From positions 62,001-126,000 of the forward strand of contig JBGCFQ010000017.1 in assembly GCA_045106985.1 (NCBI GenBank): a stretch of 64,000 nucleotides of DNA, read 5' to 3'. A program made the position numbers and the translations under genes. The notes under the pieces are model-generated. The model was given only the letters and a program-made list of their open reading frames with translations, was not told the origin of the DNA and ran no database searches. The stretch comes from JAUIET01 sp045106985. Lineage in GTDB: Bacteria > Pseudomonadota > Gammaproteobacteria > Pseudomonadales > JAUIET01. This document shows positions 16,917 to 26,212 of this stretch, in pieces; position 1 is the first letter of the stretch; the number at the start of each line of letters is the position of its first letter.

Positions 16917-17747
16917 ATGCTGCAAGAATTTGAAAACAAAGTCGCCGTTATTACCGGCGCAGGTAGAGGCATAGGAGCAGCGCTTGCAAAAGGCTTCGCG
17001 GCCAAAGGTATGCGCGTGGTTGTCGCCGATATTAATGTAGACGACGCCAGCAGCACCGCCACCGAGATCGGTGAACACGCTAGCGCAAAGCATGTAGATG
17101 TCGCTAATGCTGAATCTGTTCAAGCCCTTGCCGACTTTAGCTTCTCTGAATTTGGTCAGGTTGATTTACTGATCAACAATGCCGGCGTATTCCAAGGCGG
17201 ACTAAGCTGGGAACGCAGTATTGAAGACTGGGAGTGGGCAATGGGCGTGAACGTCTATGGAATTATTCATGGCATTCGCTCTTTTGTGCCCAGAATGATC
17301 GCTCAGGACACCGAGGGTCATGTTGTTAGCACTGCTTCGGTAGCCGCTTACTGTGCGGGGCCGATGTCAGCGCCTTATATAGTATCCAAGTGCGCAGCAA
17401 TGTCAGTCGCTGAATGTCTCGCATTAGACCTTGAGCTGATGGGGTCAAAGATTGGCTCCAGCGTGCTCACGCCAAGTAATTTTAATACTGGCATTGCGCA
17501 AACTGCTAATTTACGGCCAACTCAGCTAGGCGTTGATGAAACTGAGGACGGCAAAGCCTGCGCTGACGCTTTACAGTCGATTCTGGATAGCGGAGCCAGC
17601 CCTGAAGATGCTTTCGCGCCTGTACTCGACGGCGTACAAAACGGCACCTTTCTGATCGCCACCAAACCAAGCTACGCCGCTCAGTTGCAATCACGTTATG
17701 ACGCATTGCTGGAGAAGCGTTTGCCACCAATGCCTGAGCTAGACTGA
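16917..17747 (+). CDS. SDR family oxidoreductase
   Basis: 276 residues from ATG 16917, chosen because AAGAG precedes it and the family begins with FENKVAVITGAGRGIG; an upstream in-frame ATG at 16893 is less likely. TGAGRGIGAAL, NNAG and the catalytic Y-I-V-S-K (SAPYIVSKCAAMSVAE) define a classical SDR. It is followed by a second SDR after 58 bp and then a FAD dehydrogenase on the same strand, suggesting a three-gene catabolic unit. The substrate is unknown. Confidence 0.87.
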   Translation: MLQEFENKVAVITGAGRGIGAALAKGFAAKGMRVVVADINVDDASSTATEIGEHASAKHVDVANAESVQALADFSFSEFGQVDLLINNAGVFQGGLSWERSIEDWEWAMGVNVYGIIHGIRSFVPRMIAQDTEGHVVSTASVAAYCAGPMSAPYIVSKCAAMSVAECLALDLELMGSKIGSSVLTPSNFNTGIAQTANLRPTQLGVDETEDGKACADALQSILDSGASPEDAFAPVLDGVQNGTFLIATKPSYAAQLQSRYDALLEKRLPPMPELD

Positions 17748-17805
17748 ACCAATCTGAAATTAAGCTCAACAGCTATGACCGCCAAACATAATAAAGGAGT
17801 GACAC

Positions 17806-18621
17806 ATGGGTAGATTAAGCAATCGCGTTGCGATCGTAACGGGTTCCGGCAGTGGTATTGGGTTAGGCATAGCGAAGCGGTATGCAAAGGAAGGAGCAAA
17901 CATTACCGTCGCCGAATTTAATGCTGAGAGCGGCGAGAAAGCCACGGAAGAATTGAAGGCTTTGGGAGTAGATGCGCAATTTGTTCAGACGGATGTTGCC
18001 GAAAAAGCTCAGGTTGAAAACATGGTTCAGCAAACCATTGACCGCTGGGGCAAAGTGGATGTATTGGTGAACAACGCGTGGAGCTCTAAAGTAGGGCTAA
18101 GCCGGGTGGAGTGGATGGAAGATTTCGCCATGCAACACGCATTCGACATTAGCGCTATGACCGCACTATGGAGTATGCAGGCTTGCTTTCCATACATGAA
18201 AGAGGCCGGCTACGGACGCGTTATAAATATCTGCTCATTAAACGGCGTTAACGCTCATATGTATTCAGTTCACTACAACATGGCAAAAGAGGCCGTTCGC
18301 GCTATTACCCGCACTGCTGCGCGCGAGTGGGCCCACAAAGGCGTTACCTGCAATATTATTTGCCCAGCAGCAGCAACGGCTACCTATGAGCAAATGAAAG
18401 CCGACAAGCCTGAGATGTTTGGCGCAATTGAAGAGGCCTTACCAATGAAGCGAATGGGTGATGCTGAACAAGATATCGCACCAGTGGCTTTGTTCTTAGC
18501 AACCGAGGATTCCCAGTATGTAACAGGCAATACCTTGTTTGTTGATGGCGGCAGTCATATTAACGGATCGGCTTGGGCACCCGAGATGCCTGAGGAAAAG
18601 CCAGACCAAAAACAACATTAG
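17806..18621 (+). CDS. SDR family oxidoreductase
   Basis: 271 residues with a strong Shine-Dalgarno (AAAGGAGTG, six bases before ATG). Motifs: TGSGSGIGLGIA, then VLVNNAWSS (Trp replaces the usual Gly after NNA), and YNMAKEAVRAITRT with the catalytic Tyr and Lys. The C-terminus has GNTLFVDGGSHINGSAW, as in most classical SDRs. It lies 22 bp before the flavoprotein gene. Confidence 0.87.
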   Translation: MGRLSNRVAIVTGSGSGIGLGIAKRYAKEGANITVAEFNAESGEKATEELKALGVDAQFVQTDVAEKAQVENMVQQTIDRWGKVDVLVNNAWSSKVGLSRVEWMEDFAMQHAFDISAMTALWSMQACFPYMKEAGYGRVINICSLNGVNAHMYSVHYNMAKEAVRAITRTAAREWAHKGVTCNIICPAAATATYEQMKADKPEMFGAIEEALPMKRMGDAEQDIAPVALFLATEDSQYVTGNTLFVDGGSHINGSAWAPEMPEEKPDQKQH

Positions 18622-18643
18622 AACAGAGCGGAGAATGTAAAAG

Positions 18644-20104
18644 GTGCAAAGACTTATTCGTTTTGAGGACGTTGAACATTTCGACCATCGAACCGATGTT
18701 GTCGTCGCAGGTTTTGGCGGTGCGGGCGCAAGTGCCGCATTGGAGGCTCGACGTGCAGGGTCGGAAGTGACTGTTCTAGAACGGACAAGCGCCGGTGGCG
18801 GCTCGACCATGATGTCAGCATGCGAAATGTATTTAGGCGGCAGTGGCGGCACCGCGCTACAAAAAGACCTTGGCTTCAGCGACTCTACCGAGAACTTTTA
18901 CAACTACCTGAAAGAGTGTTTCGGTGACAATGTTGATGAAGAACGGCTTAAGATGTACACCGAGGGTGGGCCGGAGCACTTCGACTGGTGTGAAGCCATC
19001 GGTGTTAAATACAATCGTGGCTTTTTCCCTGGTCGAGATGTTGTTGCAATGACCGGCGACTCTTTGCAGTACACAGGCAATGAACGTTCCTGGCCATTCA
19101 CCGAAAAAGCAGAACCTGTTCCCCGGGGTCATCTCCCAGCTGATGCAGACCACAATGGTGGCCAAGTATTTATGTCGACGCTGCTCAAACGGGTAGAAGA
19201 ATCTGGCGCTGACATTAGAGTTGACGCTCGTATTACCGCTCTTATACAGGATAAGGAAGGTTGCATACGAGGCTGCGTCGCAAAGATAAACAACAAACCA
19301 TTTTACATTAAAGCCAGGCAGGGCGTTGTGCTAACCGCGGGCGGCTTTGTTATGAACACACAAATGACACAACAGCACCTGCCGCGCTTCGTCCCTATAG
19401 ATAACCCGCACGGAAATCCTGGCGACATGGGTGATGGCATTGTTCTCGGCGTTGCAGCTGGTGGTAATGCAATTAATATGGGCGAGGCTTTTATCTGTGT
19501 GGCGCACTATCCACCACCGCAGCTCACCTTTGGTATTTTCGTTAACAAATTTGGTCAACGCTTTATTAATGAAGATATATATCTCGCACGCATGGGGCAT
19601 TACGCCATGCAACAAGAGGAAAAGAAAGTCTACATGTTGATCGACAACGAACATTTTGAACGGCCCGCTTACGCAGACACAGTAGAAATCGTTGCGGTGG
19701 GTGAAACGATTGAGGAGCTCGAGACTGACGCTCAGTTTCCGGTTGGGTCACTGCAGGCTACAGTGAGTTATTACAATCAGCAAGCTGAAACAGGCCAAGA
19801 CCCTTTGTTTCACAAAGCTGCAGAGTGGTTGAAACCAATAAAAACCGCACCGTTTGCGCTGGTAAGTTATTCACTGGATCATCTAAACCCGGCGATTTTT
19901 ACCTTAGGCGGCTTAGATGTAAAGCCAACAGGAGAGGTACTTACGCCGGACAAAGATATCATTCCAGGATTGTTTGCCGCAGGCAGAACAGTCGCCGGTA
20001 TACCACGTACCGCAAAGGGTTATGCCAGCGGCATGTCAGTGGGAGATGCGACCTTTTTTGGCCGCAAGGCGGGGCAGACAATTGCAAACGCCAAGCGTTT
20101 CTAA
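18644..20104 (+). CDS. FAD-dependent dehydrogenase, fumarate reductase/3-ketosteroid delta-1-dehydrogenase-like
   Basis: 486 residues from a GTG with GGAG upstream. The FAD dinucleotide-binding loop is DVVVAGFGGAGASAALEA, then ERTSAGGGSTMMSACEM; the C-terminal FAD-binding end is RTAKGYASGMSVGDATFFG. It belongs to the fumarate reductase flavoprotein/KstD superfamily, which dehydrogenates steroid or acyl ring bonds. Shorter than most KstD enzymes, so I do not assign delta-1 activity with certainty. It is the last gene of the SDR-SDR unit and ends five bases from the converging aminotransferase gene. Confidence 0.8.
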   Translation: MQRLIRFEDVEHFDHRTDVVVAGFGGAGASAALEARRAGSEVTVLERTSAGGGSTMMSACEMYLGGSGGTALQKDLGFSDSTENFYNYLKECFGDNVDEERLKMYTEGGPEHFDWCEAIGVKYNRGFFPGRDVVAMTGDSLQYTGNERSWPFTEKAEPVPRGHLPADADHNGGQVFMSTLLKRVEESGADIRVDARITALIQDKEGCIRGCVAKINNKPFYIKARQGVVLTAGGFVMNTQMTQQHLPRFVPIDNPHGNPGDMGDGIVLGVAAGGNAINMGEAFICVAHYPPPQLTFGIFVNKFGQRFINEDIYLARMGHYAMQQEEKKVYMLIDNEHFERPAYADTVEIVAVGETIEELETDAQFPVGSLQATVSYYNQQAETGQDPLFHKAAEWLKPIKTAPFALVSYSLDHLNPAIFTLGGLDVKPTGEVLTPDKDIIPGLFAAGRTVAGIPRTAKGYASGMSVGDATFFGRKAGQTIANAKRF

Positions 20105-20109
20105 GGAAT

Positions 20110-21258
20110 TTAACAATGAGCGCGCAAACGCTCAGCAGCTTCCTGCAAAGTAGCATCCTGTTTGGCAAAACAGAACCGTATAAAATGTTGCTTAGGAGCC
20201 TGTTCATAGAACACTGAAATAGGAATGGCAGCCACTTTCACCTCGCGCGTTAGCCATTGGGCCATGGCCATGTCACCCATATCAGAGACGTCGCTGTAAT
20301 CAACCAGCTGAAAAAAGGAACCTGAAGCAGGCTCAATTTTGAATTTTGAGCCAGCAAGCGCCCGAACAAAACGATCGCGCTTAGCCTGATAGAAAGCCGC
20401 TAACTCAGCGCAATGATCAGGGTGCTCTCTCATCATGTCACTCAATGCTAACTGAATAGGCGTGACGCCAACGAAGGTAACAAACTGGTGGATTTTCCGC
20501 AGCTCTGCAGTCAGCGCTGCGGGCGCAATGCAATAGCCGGTCTTCCACCCAGTGACATGGTAGGTTTTGCCAAACGACGAAACGACGAAGGCTCGATCAG
20601 CCAGTTCAGCATGTCGCAGTAAACTCTGATGTTGCTCACCATCGAACACCAAATGCTCATACACTTCGTCAGACAGCAATAAGATATCTGTACCGCGCAC
20701 GAGCCTGGCTAGCTCATCGAGATCGTCCGCACTCAATGTGGCGCCAGTTGGGTTATGCGGACTGTTGAGAACAATCATCCGCGTACGCGAAGTAATGCTG
20801 TCTTTTACTCGCTGCCAATCGATGGCAAAGTGAGGTGCACTTAGAGGAATATGAACCGCCTTACCACCAGCCATCTGAATACCTGGCTCATAGCTGTCGT
20901 AGGCTGGGTCAAAAACGATAACCTCATCACCCGTTTGAACGGTTGCCATAATGGCAGCGAACAAGGCTACTGTTGCACCGGGCAGCACTGTTACTTCCGA
21001 AACCGGATCTACACTTCGTTGATAGAGAGTTTGTACCTTGGTGCTTATTTGCTGGCGCAACTCAAGAATGCCTGCCATAGGCGCGTACTGGTTGTTGCCC
21101 GTCATTACATGATGAGTGAGTCTTTCACGGAGATACTGCGGACCATCGTAGTCTGGGAATCCCTGACCAAGATTTATCGCGCCTTGTTCTGCGGCTAAAG
21201 CAGATACCGTTGTAAAAATTGTTGTGCCGACATTGGGCAAGCGCGAATTCTTAATCAT
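20110..21258 (-). CDS. Methionine/aromatic aminotransferase, YbdL type
   Basis: 382 residues, class I/II PLP aminotransferase. The start INLGQGFPDYDGPQYL and the PLP-lysine region SSFGKTYHVTGWKTGYC resemble E. coli YbdL and kynurenine/glutamine transaminases, which act on methionine and aromatic amino acids. NSPHNPTGA is the cofactor-binding segment. It follows a structured intergenic region (21281-21457) on the minus strand. Confidence 0.85.
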   Translation of the reverse strand: MIKNSRLPNVGTTIFTTVSALAAEQGAINLGQGFPDYDGPQYLRERLTHHVMTGNNQYAPMAGILELRQQISTKVQTLYQRSVDPVSEVTVLPGATVALFAAIMATVQTGDEVIVFDPAYDSYEPGIQMAGGKAVHIPLSAPHFAIDWQRVKDSITSRTRMIVLNSPHNPTGATLSADDLDELARLVRGTDILLLSDEVYEHLVFDGEQHQSLLRHAELADRAFVVSSFGKTYHVTGWKTGYCIAPAALTAELRKIHQFVTFVGVTPIQLALSDMMREHPDHCAELAAFYQAKRDRFVRALAGSKFKIEPASGSFFQLVDYSDVSDMGDMAMAQWLTREVKVAAIPISVFYEQAPKQHFIRFCFAKQDATLQEAAERLRAHC

Positions 21259-21280
21259 TGAGTAAACTGTCTCTATTCAG

Positions 21281-21457
21281 AAACGGGCTGTCCTGCCCGT
21301 TTCTTCTCCCGTTCCGCAAAATGCGATTTTGCTTCACTCACAAAATCAATGACTAGCGTCATAGATTTTGCCGGCAATGCTGGCCCCGCGAAGCGCTTTG
21401 GGTGCATCCCTGTGCCGGGCTAGCAGCGCCCTTTTATGGGCTAGCACTAGCAAGCCC
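21281..21457. repeat. Serial-hairpin intergenic region, structured RNA or repeat candidate
   Basis: In about 175 bp, several consecutive hairpins can be drawn: AAACGGGC/GCCCGTTT (21281-21302); GCAAAAT/ATTTTGC with a three-base loop (21316-21332); CAAAATCaATGAC/GTCATaGATTTTG with one mismatch (21341-21370); GCCGGC/GCTGGC (21370-21384); GGGC/GCCC (21417-21431); GGGCT/AGCCC (21438-21457). No ORF fits. It lies between the pseudouridine synthase and the aminotransferase on the same strand. Either a noncoding RNA or a composite intergenic repeat; the strand is unknown. Confidence 0.4.
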
Positions 21458-22412
21458 CCGTTTCGACGAGCGCACGCATTTCAGATAAATGCTCATCGGG
21501 CAGTTGATACTTCCTAAGCTGATTATTCATAGGGCATCGAAACTCAAGATAACTAGCGGAAAGTTGTAAGTCCAAGTCATTGCCTGACAAATTGCCTGGC
21601 AAACCAGAATCGTTAATGTCCGCAGCACCGTATAAACGGTCTCCAACGATGGGGTAACCGTATTGGGCAAGATGGCGACGTACCTGGTGTTTGCGACCTG
21701 TTTCAATTTGTACTCGCAACAAAGAGCAGCCCTGCCCCGATTTAAGTACAGAGACGATGCTGCGAGCCGGCTTGTCGTCGACATCCCAATTTAAAGTAAT
21801 CGGCTCGTGCTCGAGTGGCACCTGACCGCTCACCAATGCTGTGTAACGCTTAGTGATCTCTCTATTTGCAAACAGCGCAGACAAGCCGGCTGCTGCTTTT
21901 TTGTTGTGTGCGATTAGAATAAGGCCATCCGCGTAACGGTCTAGCCGGTGCACCAACCGCGCCTCACGGTCTGACGCTGGAGATTGGGCCATGAAGAACT
22001 GCCGGGTAAGCTGCTCCATAGCACTGTGGTCACCGTAACGCGTACCCTGAGAATGCACACCACGCGGCTTCATCCAGACACTGTAGTCTTTTTCATCGGC
22101 AATAAGCGCAGGGGCTGGAACAGCCTCGTCAAGAATCGCTGCGTCATAATACAAAGCGACTTGATCACCCACAGACAGTGCGTGCGTCGCACGCCTAATA
22201 CGACGTTTGTTAGTACCGCGTTGCAACCATACTGCGCCACAACGCATTGCCATTTTTATTCGAGCTCGTGACAACTCACATTGATCAGCCAACAACTCTA
22301 CAGCCGTTTTACCGGCTTCGGAGACTTCCAAATGAAGTTCAAAGCTGTGTGAGGTTGGCGTCAAAGTCAGCGTCTCTTTTGAGGTGCAAGCGAGGTACAC
22401 GCATTGTAGCAA
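21447..22412 (-). CDS. RluA-family pseudouridine synthase
   Basis: 321 residues. The catalytic Asp lies in VHRLDRYADGLILIA and the conserved IETGRKHQVRRHLAQYGYPIVGD motif is intact. The N-terminal third (TAVELLADQCELSRARI) looks like an S4-type RNA-binding domain. It isomerises uridine to pseudouridine in rRNA or tRNA; which site is not determined. The start is TTG at 22412 with AGGGG eight bases upstream; a GTG at 22400 is the alternative. It begins 12 bp after the tex stop, so the two are probably co-transcribed. Confidence 0.83.
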   Translation of the reverse strand: MLQCVYLACTSKETLTLTPTSHSFELHLEVSEAGKTAVELLADQCELSRARIKMAMRCGAVWLQRGTNKRRIRRATHALSVGDQVALYYDAAILDEAVPAPALIADEKDYSVWMKPRGVHSQGTRYGDHSAMEQLTRQFFMAQSPASDREARLVHRLDRYADGLILIAHNKKAAAGLSALFANREITKRYTALVSGQVPLEHEPITLNWDVDDKPARSIVSVLKSGQGCSLLRVQIETGRKHQVRRHLAQYGYPIVGDRLYGAADINDSGLPGNLSGNDLDLQLSASYLEFRCPMNNQLRKYQLPDEHLSEMRALVETGAC

Positions 22413-22424
22413 ACAGCTTACCCC

Positions 22425-24785
22425 TTATTTTTGCTTTGCTGCCGCAAATGCCGCGGCTAAGGCGCCTTGTGGCTTCGGTTCCTGGGATCGATTATTGGTT
22501 CGGGAATGACCAGTGTTTTGTGGCCTGGCTTGCTTAGCGTGACGGGCACGATCACTCCCTCGATCAGAAGGTTTTGCGTTCTCATTCGCCTGCTCAGTTG
22601 CGCTGTCACTTAGCCGCATGGTCAGGCCAATTCGCTTGCGCTTAGGGTCAATGCTCATTACCTTCACTTTGACAATATCGCCCGCCTTCACAACCTCGCG
22701 TGGATCTTTGACAAATTTTTCGGCCAGGGCAGATATGTGTACCAAACCGTCCTGGTGTACGCCGATATCAACAAAGGCGCCAAAATTGGTCACATTACTA
22801 ACCGTTCCCTCAAGAATCATATCTTCTTTAAGGTCCGATATTTTCTCTATGCCTTCTTTAAACGCCACTAACTTAAATTCAGGTCTAGGGTCGCGGCCGG
22901 GTTTTTCAAGTTCTTTAAGAATATCTGTTACGGTTAAAACGCCCACCTCAGCAGAGGAATAGTCTGCCGCCGTAACGCTTTTGAGAATGGCTTTATTGCC
23001 CATTAAATCGGCGGTGCTGCACCCTTTCTTGCTAGCGATTTCTCTAACAACAGAATAGGATTCGGGATGCACCGCTGAGGCATCCAGCACTTCATTTCCA
23101 TTTTGAATACGCAGAAATCCCGCTGCTTGCTCAAAGGTTTTATCACCTAGTCGTGGCACGCTCTTAAGGTCGTCACGATTGGAGAAACGGCCATTCGTGT
23201 TACGCCAAGCTACAATATTGTTTGCCTGCGCTTCATTAAGACCCGACACACGACTTAGCAATGCCGCCGACGCCGTATTCAATTCAACACCAACGCCATT
23301 CACACAGTCTTCTACAACGCCGTCTAGTGCCCTAGACAACTTATGCGTGCTTAAATCGTGTTGATACTGCCCTACTCCGATTGCCTGAGGTTCTATTTTA
23401 ACCAGCTCGGCTAATGGGTCCTGCAAGCGACGGGCGATCGATACAGCCCCACGAATTGTTACATCCAGGTCTGGGAACTCGCGCGCAGCGAATTCAGAAG
23501 CTGAATAAACGGATGCGCCCGCTTCACTGACAACAATTTTGCTCATCGCCAAATCACTTTTTAATTTAATTAACTCGGCGGCTAATTTTTCTGTTTCACG
23601 CGACGCTGTGCCATTACCGATCGCAATGAGTTCAACTTTATGTTTTTCACACAGTGCGGCCAATGTAGCCAAGGACTGGTCCCATTGTTTTTGCGGTGCG
23701 TGCGGATAGATTGTAGCGAAATCGCACATTTGGCCTGTGCTGTCGACCACAGCAACCTTAGTCCCTGTTCTTAGGCCCGGATCAAGTCCAATGGTTGCGC
23801 GTTGACCGGCCGGCGGGGACAGTAACAAGTCTTTGAGGTTTAGTGCAAATACCTGAATCGCTTCCGCTTCGGCGACGTCCTTAAGATCACCAACCAGGTC
23901 TGTCTCAACTTGCAACAAGAGTTTGATTTTCCAGGTCCAGCGCACCACTTCTGTCAGCCAGGCGCTAGCACCTGTTACTGCATCAACGGCACCAGGTTTG
24001 TAAGGCAGATCAAAGGCGTTGGCGATCAATTGCTCGCAAGGGTGAGCATCCTTCAAAGAAAAATCGCCAACATCTAACTTCAAACTCAGTACGCCTTCCC
24101 GGCGCCCCCTGAACAAAGCCAGCGCTCGATGCGGAGGTACCTTGTTATACGCTTCTTCATACTCAAAATAGTCGGAGAATTTCTCGCCTTCTTGTTCCTT
24201 ACCCTTGACTACTGCCGAACGCAAACTGCCTTGCTCTTTGACAATTTTTCGCACTGCAGCAATTAAGTCTGCTTGCTCTGCGAAGCGCTCCATTAAGATG
24301 AACTTGGCACCATCCAATGCAGCACTTGCATCTGCAATCGATTTATCAGCGCTAATGTATTTAGCGGCTTCGGCTTGCGGATCAAGACTATGATCGTTAA
24401 AGAGTGCATCGGCGAGAGGTTCCAAACCTGCTTCTTTAGCGATCTCACCTTTGGTTCGGCGCTTTTTCTTATACGGTAAGTAAAGATCTTCCAACCTGGT
24501 TTTAGTGTCGGCCGCATTTATTTGCTGGCGTAATTCCGGCGTCAACTTGCCTTGTTCTTCTATGCTGGCTAATACACTGCTGCGCCTATCATCGAGTTCC
24601 CGCAAGTAACTGAGCCGCTCGTTCAGGTTTCGCAGCTGTGTGTCATCCAAGCCGCCGGTTGCTTCCTTTCTATAGCGAGATATAAAAGGAACGGTTGAGC
24701 CATCGTCAAGCAGGTTGACTGCTGCCTCAACCTGTTTGGTTTGAACCGATAGTTCTTGCGCTATTATTTCTACAATTGATGGCAT
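22425..24785 (-). CDS. tex: Tex family transcription accessory protein
   Basis: 786 residues from ATG 24785 (GGAG seven bases before it); a GTG at 24800 is less likely. The order is the Tex one: N-terminal helical domain (SRYRKEATGGLDDTQLRNL), a YqgF-like nuclease-fold domain (IGLDPGLRTGTKVAVVD), helix-hairpin-helix, and C-terminal S1 domain (GTVSNVTNFGAFVDIGVHQDG). It binds nucleic acid and interacts with transcription elongation. The C-terminal tail is Ser/Gln/Arg-rich and extends slightly beyond common Tex proteins. Confidence 0.93.
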   Translation of the reverse strand: MPSIVEIIAQELSVQTKQVEAAVNLLDDGSTVPFISRYRKEATGGLDDTQLRNLNERLSYLRELDDRRSSVLASIEEQGKLTPELRQQINAADTKTRLEDLYLPYKKKRRTKGEIAKEAGLEPLADALFNDHSLDPQAEAAKYISADKSIADASAALDGAKFILMERFAEQADLIAAVRKIVKEQGSLRSAVVKGKEQEGEKFSDYFEYEEAYNKVPPHRALALFRGRREGVLSLKLDVGDFSLKDAHPCEQLIANAFDLPYKPGAVDAVTGASAWLTEVVRWTWKIKLLLQVETDLVGDLKDVAEAEAIQVFALNLKDLLLSPPAGQRATIGLDPGLRTGTKVAVVDSTGQMCDFATIYPHAPQKQWDQSLATLAALCEKHKVELIAIGNGTASRETEKLAAELIKLKSDLAMSKIVVSEAGASVYSASEFAAREFPDLDVTIRGAVSIARRLQDPLAELVKIEPQAIGVGQYQHDLSTHKLSRALDGVVEDCVNGVGVELNTASAALLSRVSGLNEAQANNIVAWRNTNGRFSNRDDLKSVPRLGDKTFEQAAGFLRIQNGNEVLDASAVHPESYSVVREIASKKGCSTADLMGNKAILKSVTAADYSSAEVGVLTVTDILKELEKPGRDPRPEFKLVAFKEGIEKISDLKEDMILEGTVSNVTNFGAFVDIGVHQDGLVHISALAEKFVKDPREVVKAGDIVKVKVMSIDPKRKRIGLTMRLSDSATEQANENAKPSDRGSDRARHAKQARPQNTGHSRTNNRSQEPKPQGALAAAFAAAKQK

Positions 24786-24927
24786 CTTGATCTCCGCCAC
24801 TCACTTTCTCAACGCAACGACGTCGACTGCTTGGTGACTTTTTCTTGCTTGATAAATTCGGCGGTGAGTTTAACAGTACTGCACGCTCTGACCAGTCTTG
24901 AACTCACAGCGTAGGTGTGCATTGCGT

Positions 24928-26118
24928 TTACTTAAGCACAGCAATCAAACTATTCGCAAAATATTCGATATTATCGGGCGTCAAACCGGCGACATTCATT
25001 CGGGTTGATCCCACCATATAAATGGCATAGTCGTCACGCAGCGCCTGAACCTGCTCGCTGCTAATCCCCAGAAAAGAGAACATGCCGAATTGGTCTTGAA
25101 TGAATGCAAAATTTTCGTGCCCTGCGACTGCCAGCCGTTCGACTAACTCTGCGCGCATTGCGTTTATGCGATCACGCATTTCGCCCAATTCAGTTTCCCA
25201 AATAGCGCGCAATTCCTTATCAGCCAAAATAACGCCGGCTAAAGCGCCACCGTGTGATGGCGGCATTGAATAAATTTGCCGCGCTGCATTCATGGCCTGG
25301 CTCTTCACTACCGATGTTTGCTCAGCCGTGCGCGTAATCACGATGAGAGCGCCGGTGCGCTCGCGATACAAACCAAAATTTTTCGAACACGAACTAGCAA
25401 TTAATATTTCAGGTACATTAGCCGCCATCCAACGCCAACCCGCGGCGTCTTCGTCTAAGCCTTTAGCCAAGCCTTGATAAGCCGCATCAACAAAAGGCGT
25501 AAAGCCCTTTTCGTTCGCCAGTTCAGTCAGCGCCTGCCACTGCTCAAAGCTTAGATCAGCACCACAGGGGTTATGACAACAACCGTGCAACAGCACAACA
25601 TCGCCCGCAGTGGCTTGCTGCAAGGACTGCAGCATCGCGTCAAAGTCTATCGTGTGCTCAGCCGCGTTATAGTAAGGGTACATTTGTAATTCTAGGCCGG
25701 CACCTTCTAGCAAAGGATAATGGTTTGGCCAGCTAGGGTCACTTAACCATACTTTTGCCCCCGCCTTGCTTCTATTCAAAACTTCAGCGCCGATACGCAG
25801 GGCACCGCAGCCACCTGGTGCTTGAACACTGTCAGCACGCCCCGAAAGCAGGGCCGGATGGTCTGCTCCTAGGTTCAGTTCCAACATGCCTGTATTGAAA
25901 TTGGCAACACCAGCTTGCGGAAGATAGCTTTTGCTTGTTTCGGTTTCCATCAAGCGCTCTGTAGCCCGACTGACGGCCGTCATAATGGGTGTAACGCCTG
26001 TCTCATCTTTGTAAACACCAACACCGAGGTCGATCTTTTTAGGATTAGGATCTTTCTGATACGCGGCACTTAGCCCAAGGATTGGGTCGGCCGGAATTGC
26101 TTCCAACTGATCTAGCAT
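24928..26118 (-). CDS. Aromatic/aspartate aminotransferase
   Basis: 396 residues from ATG 26118 (AAGAGATAGAAGTC precedes it); an ATG at 26181 would add 21 unlikely residues. Class I PLP aminotransferase of the AspC/TyrB type: LDQLEAIPADPILGLSAAY at the start, HGCCHNPCGADLS, and SSCSKNFGLYRERTG with the PLP lysine. Transfers amino groups between aspartate or aromatic amino acids and 2-oxoglutarate. The closest relatives are TyrB/PhhC; aspartate specificity is possible. Confidence 0.87.
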   Translation of the reverse strand: MLDQLEAIPADPILGLSAAYQKDPNPKKIDLGVGVYKDETGVTPIMTAVSRATERLMETETSKSYLPQAGVANFNTGMLELNLGADHPALLSGRADSVQAPGGCGALRIGAEVLNRSKAGAKVWLSDPSWPNHYPLLEGAGLELQMYPYYNAAEHTIDFDAMLQSLQQATAGDVVLLHGCCHNPCGADLSFEQWQALTELANEKGFTPFVDAAYQGLAKGLDEDAAGWRWMAANVPEILIASSCSKNFGLYRERTGALIVITRTAEQTSVVKSQAMNAARQIYSMPPSHGGALAGVILADKELRAIWETELGEMRDRINAMRAELVERLAVAGHENFAFIQDQFGMFSFLGISSEQVQALRDDYAIYMVGSTRMNVAGLTPDNIEYFANSLIAVLK

Positions 26119-26167
26119 GACTTCTATCTCTTGAAACGAATAACAACAGTTTAAATAATGAGCGCAT

Positions 26168-26193
26168 AAAAAAGGGGCCAATAGGCCCCTTTT
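26168..26193 (-). terminator. Rho-independent terminator of the TonB-receptor gene
   Basis: On the minus strand, AAAAGGGGCC-TATT-GGCCCC is followed by TTTTTT (plus positions 26168-26193). It lies 20 bp after the receptor stop (26213). A four-T tract on the other side makes it partly bidirectional. Confidence 0.85.
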
Positions 26194-26212
26194 CGTTATT
26201 GCAGTTAATTAT

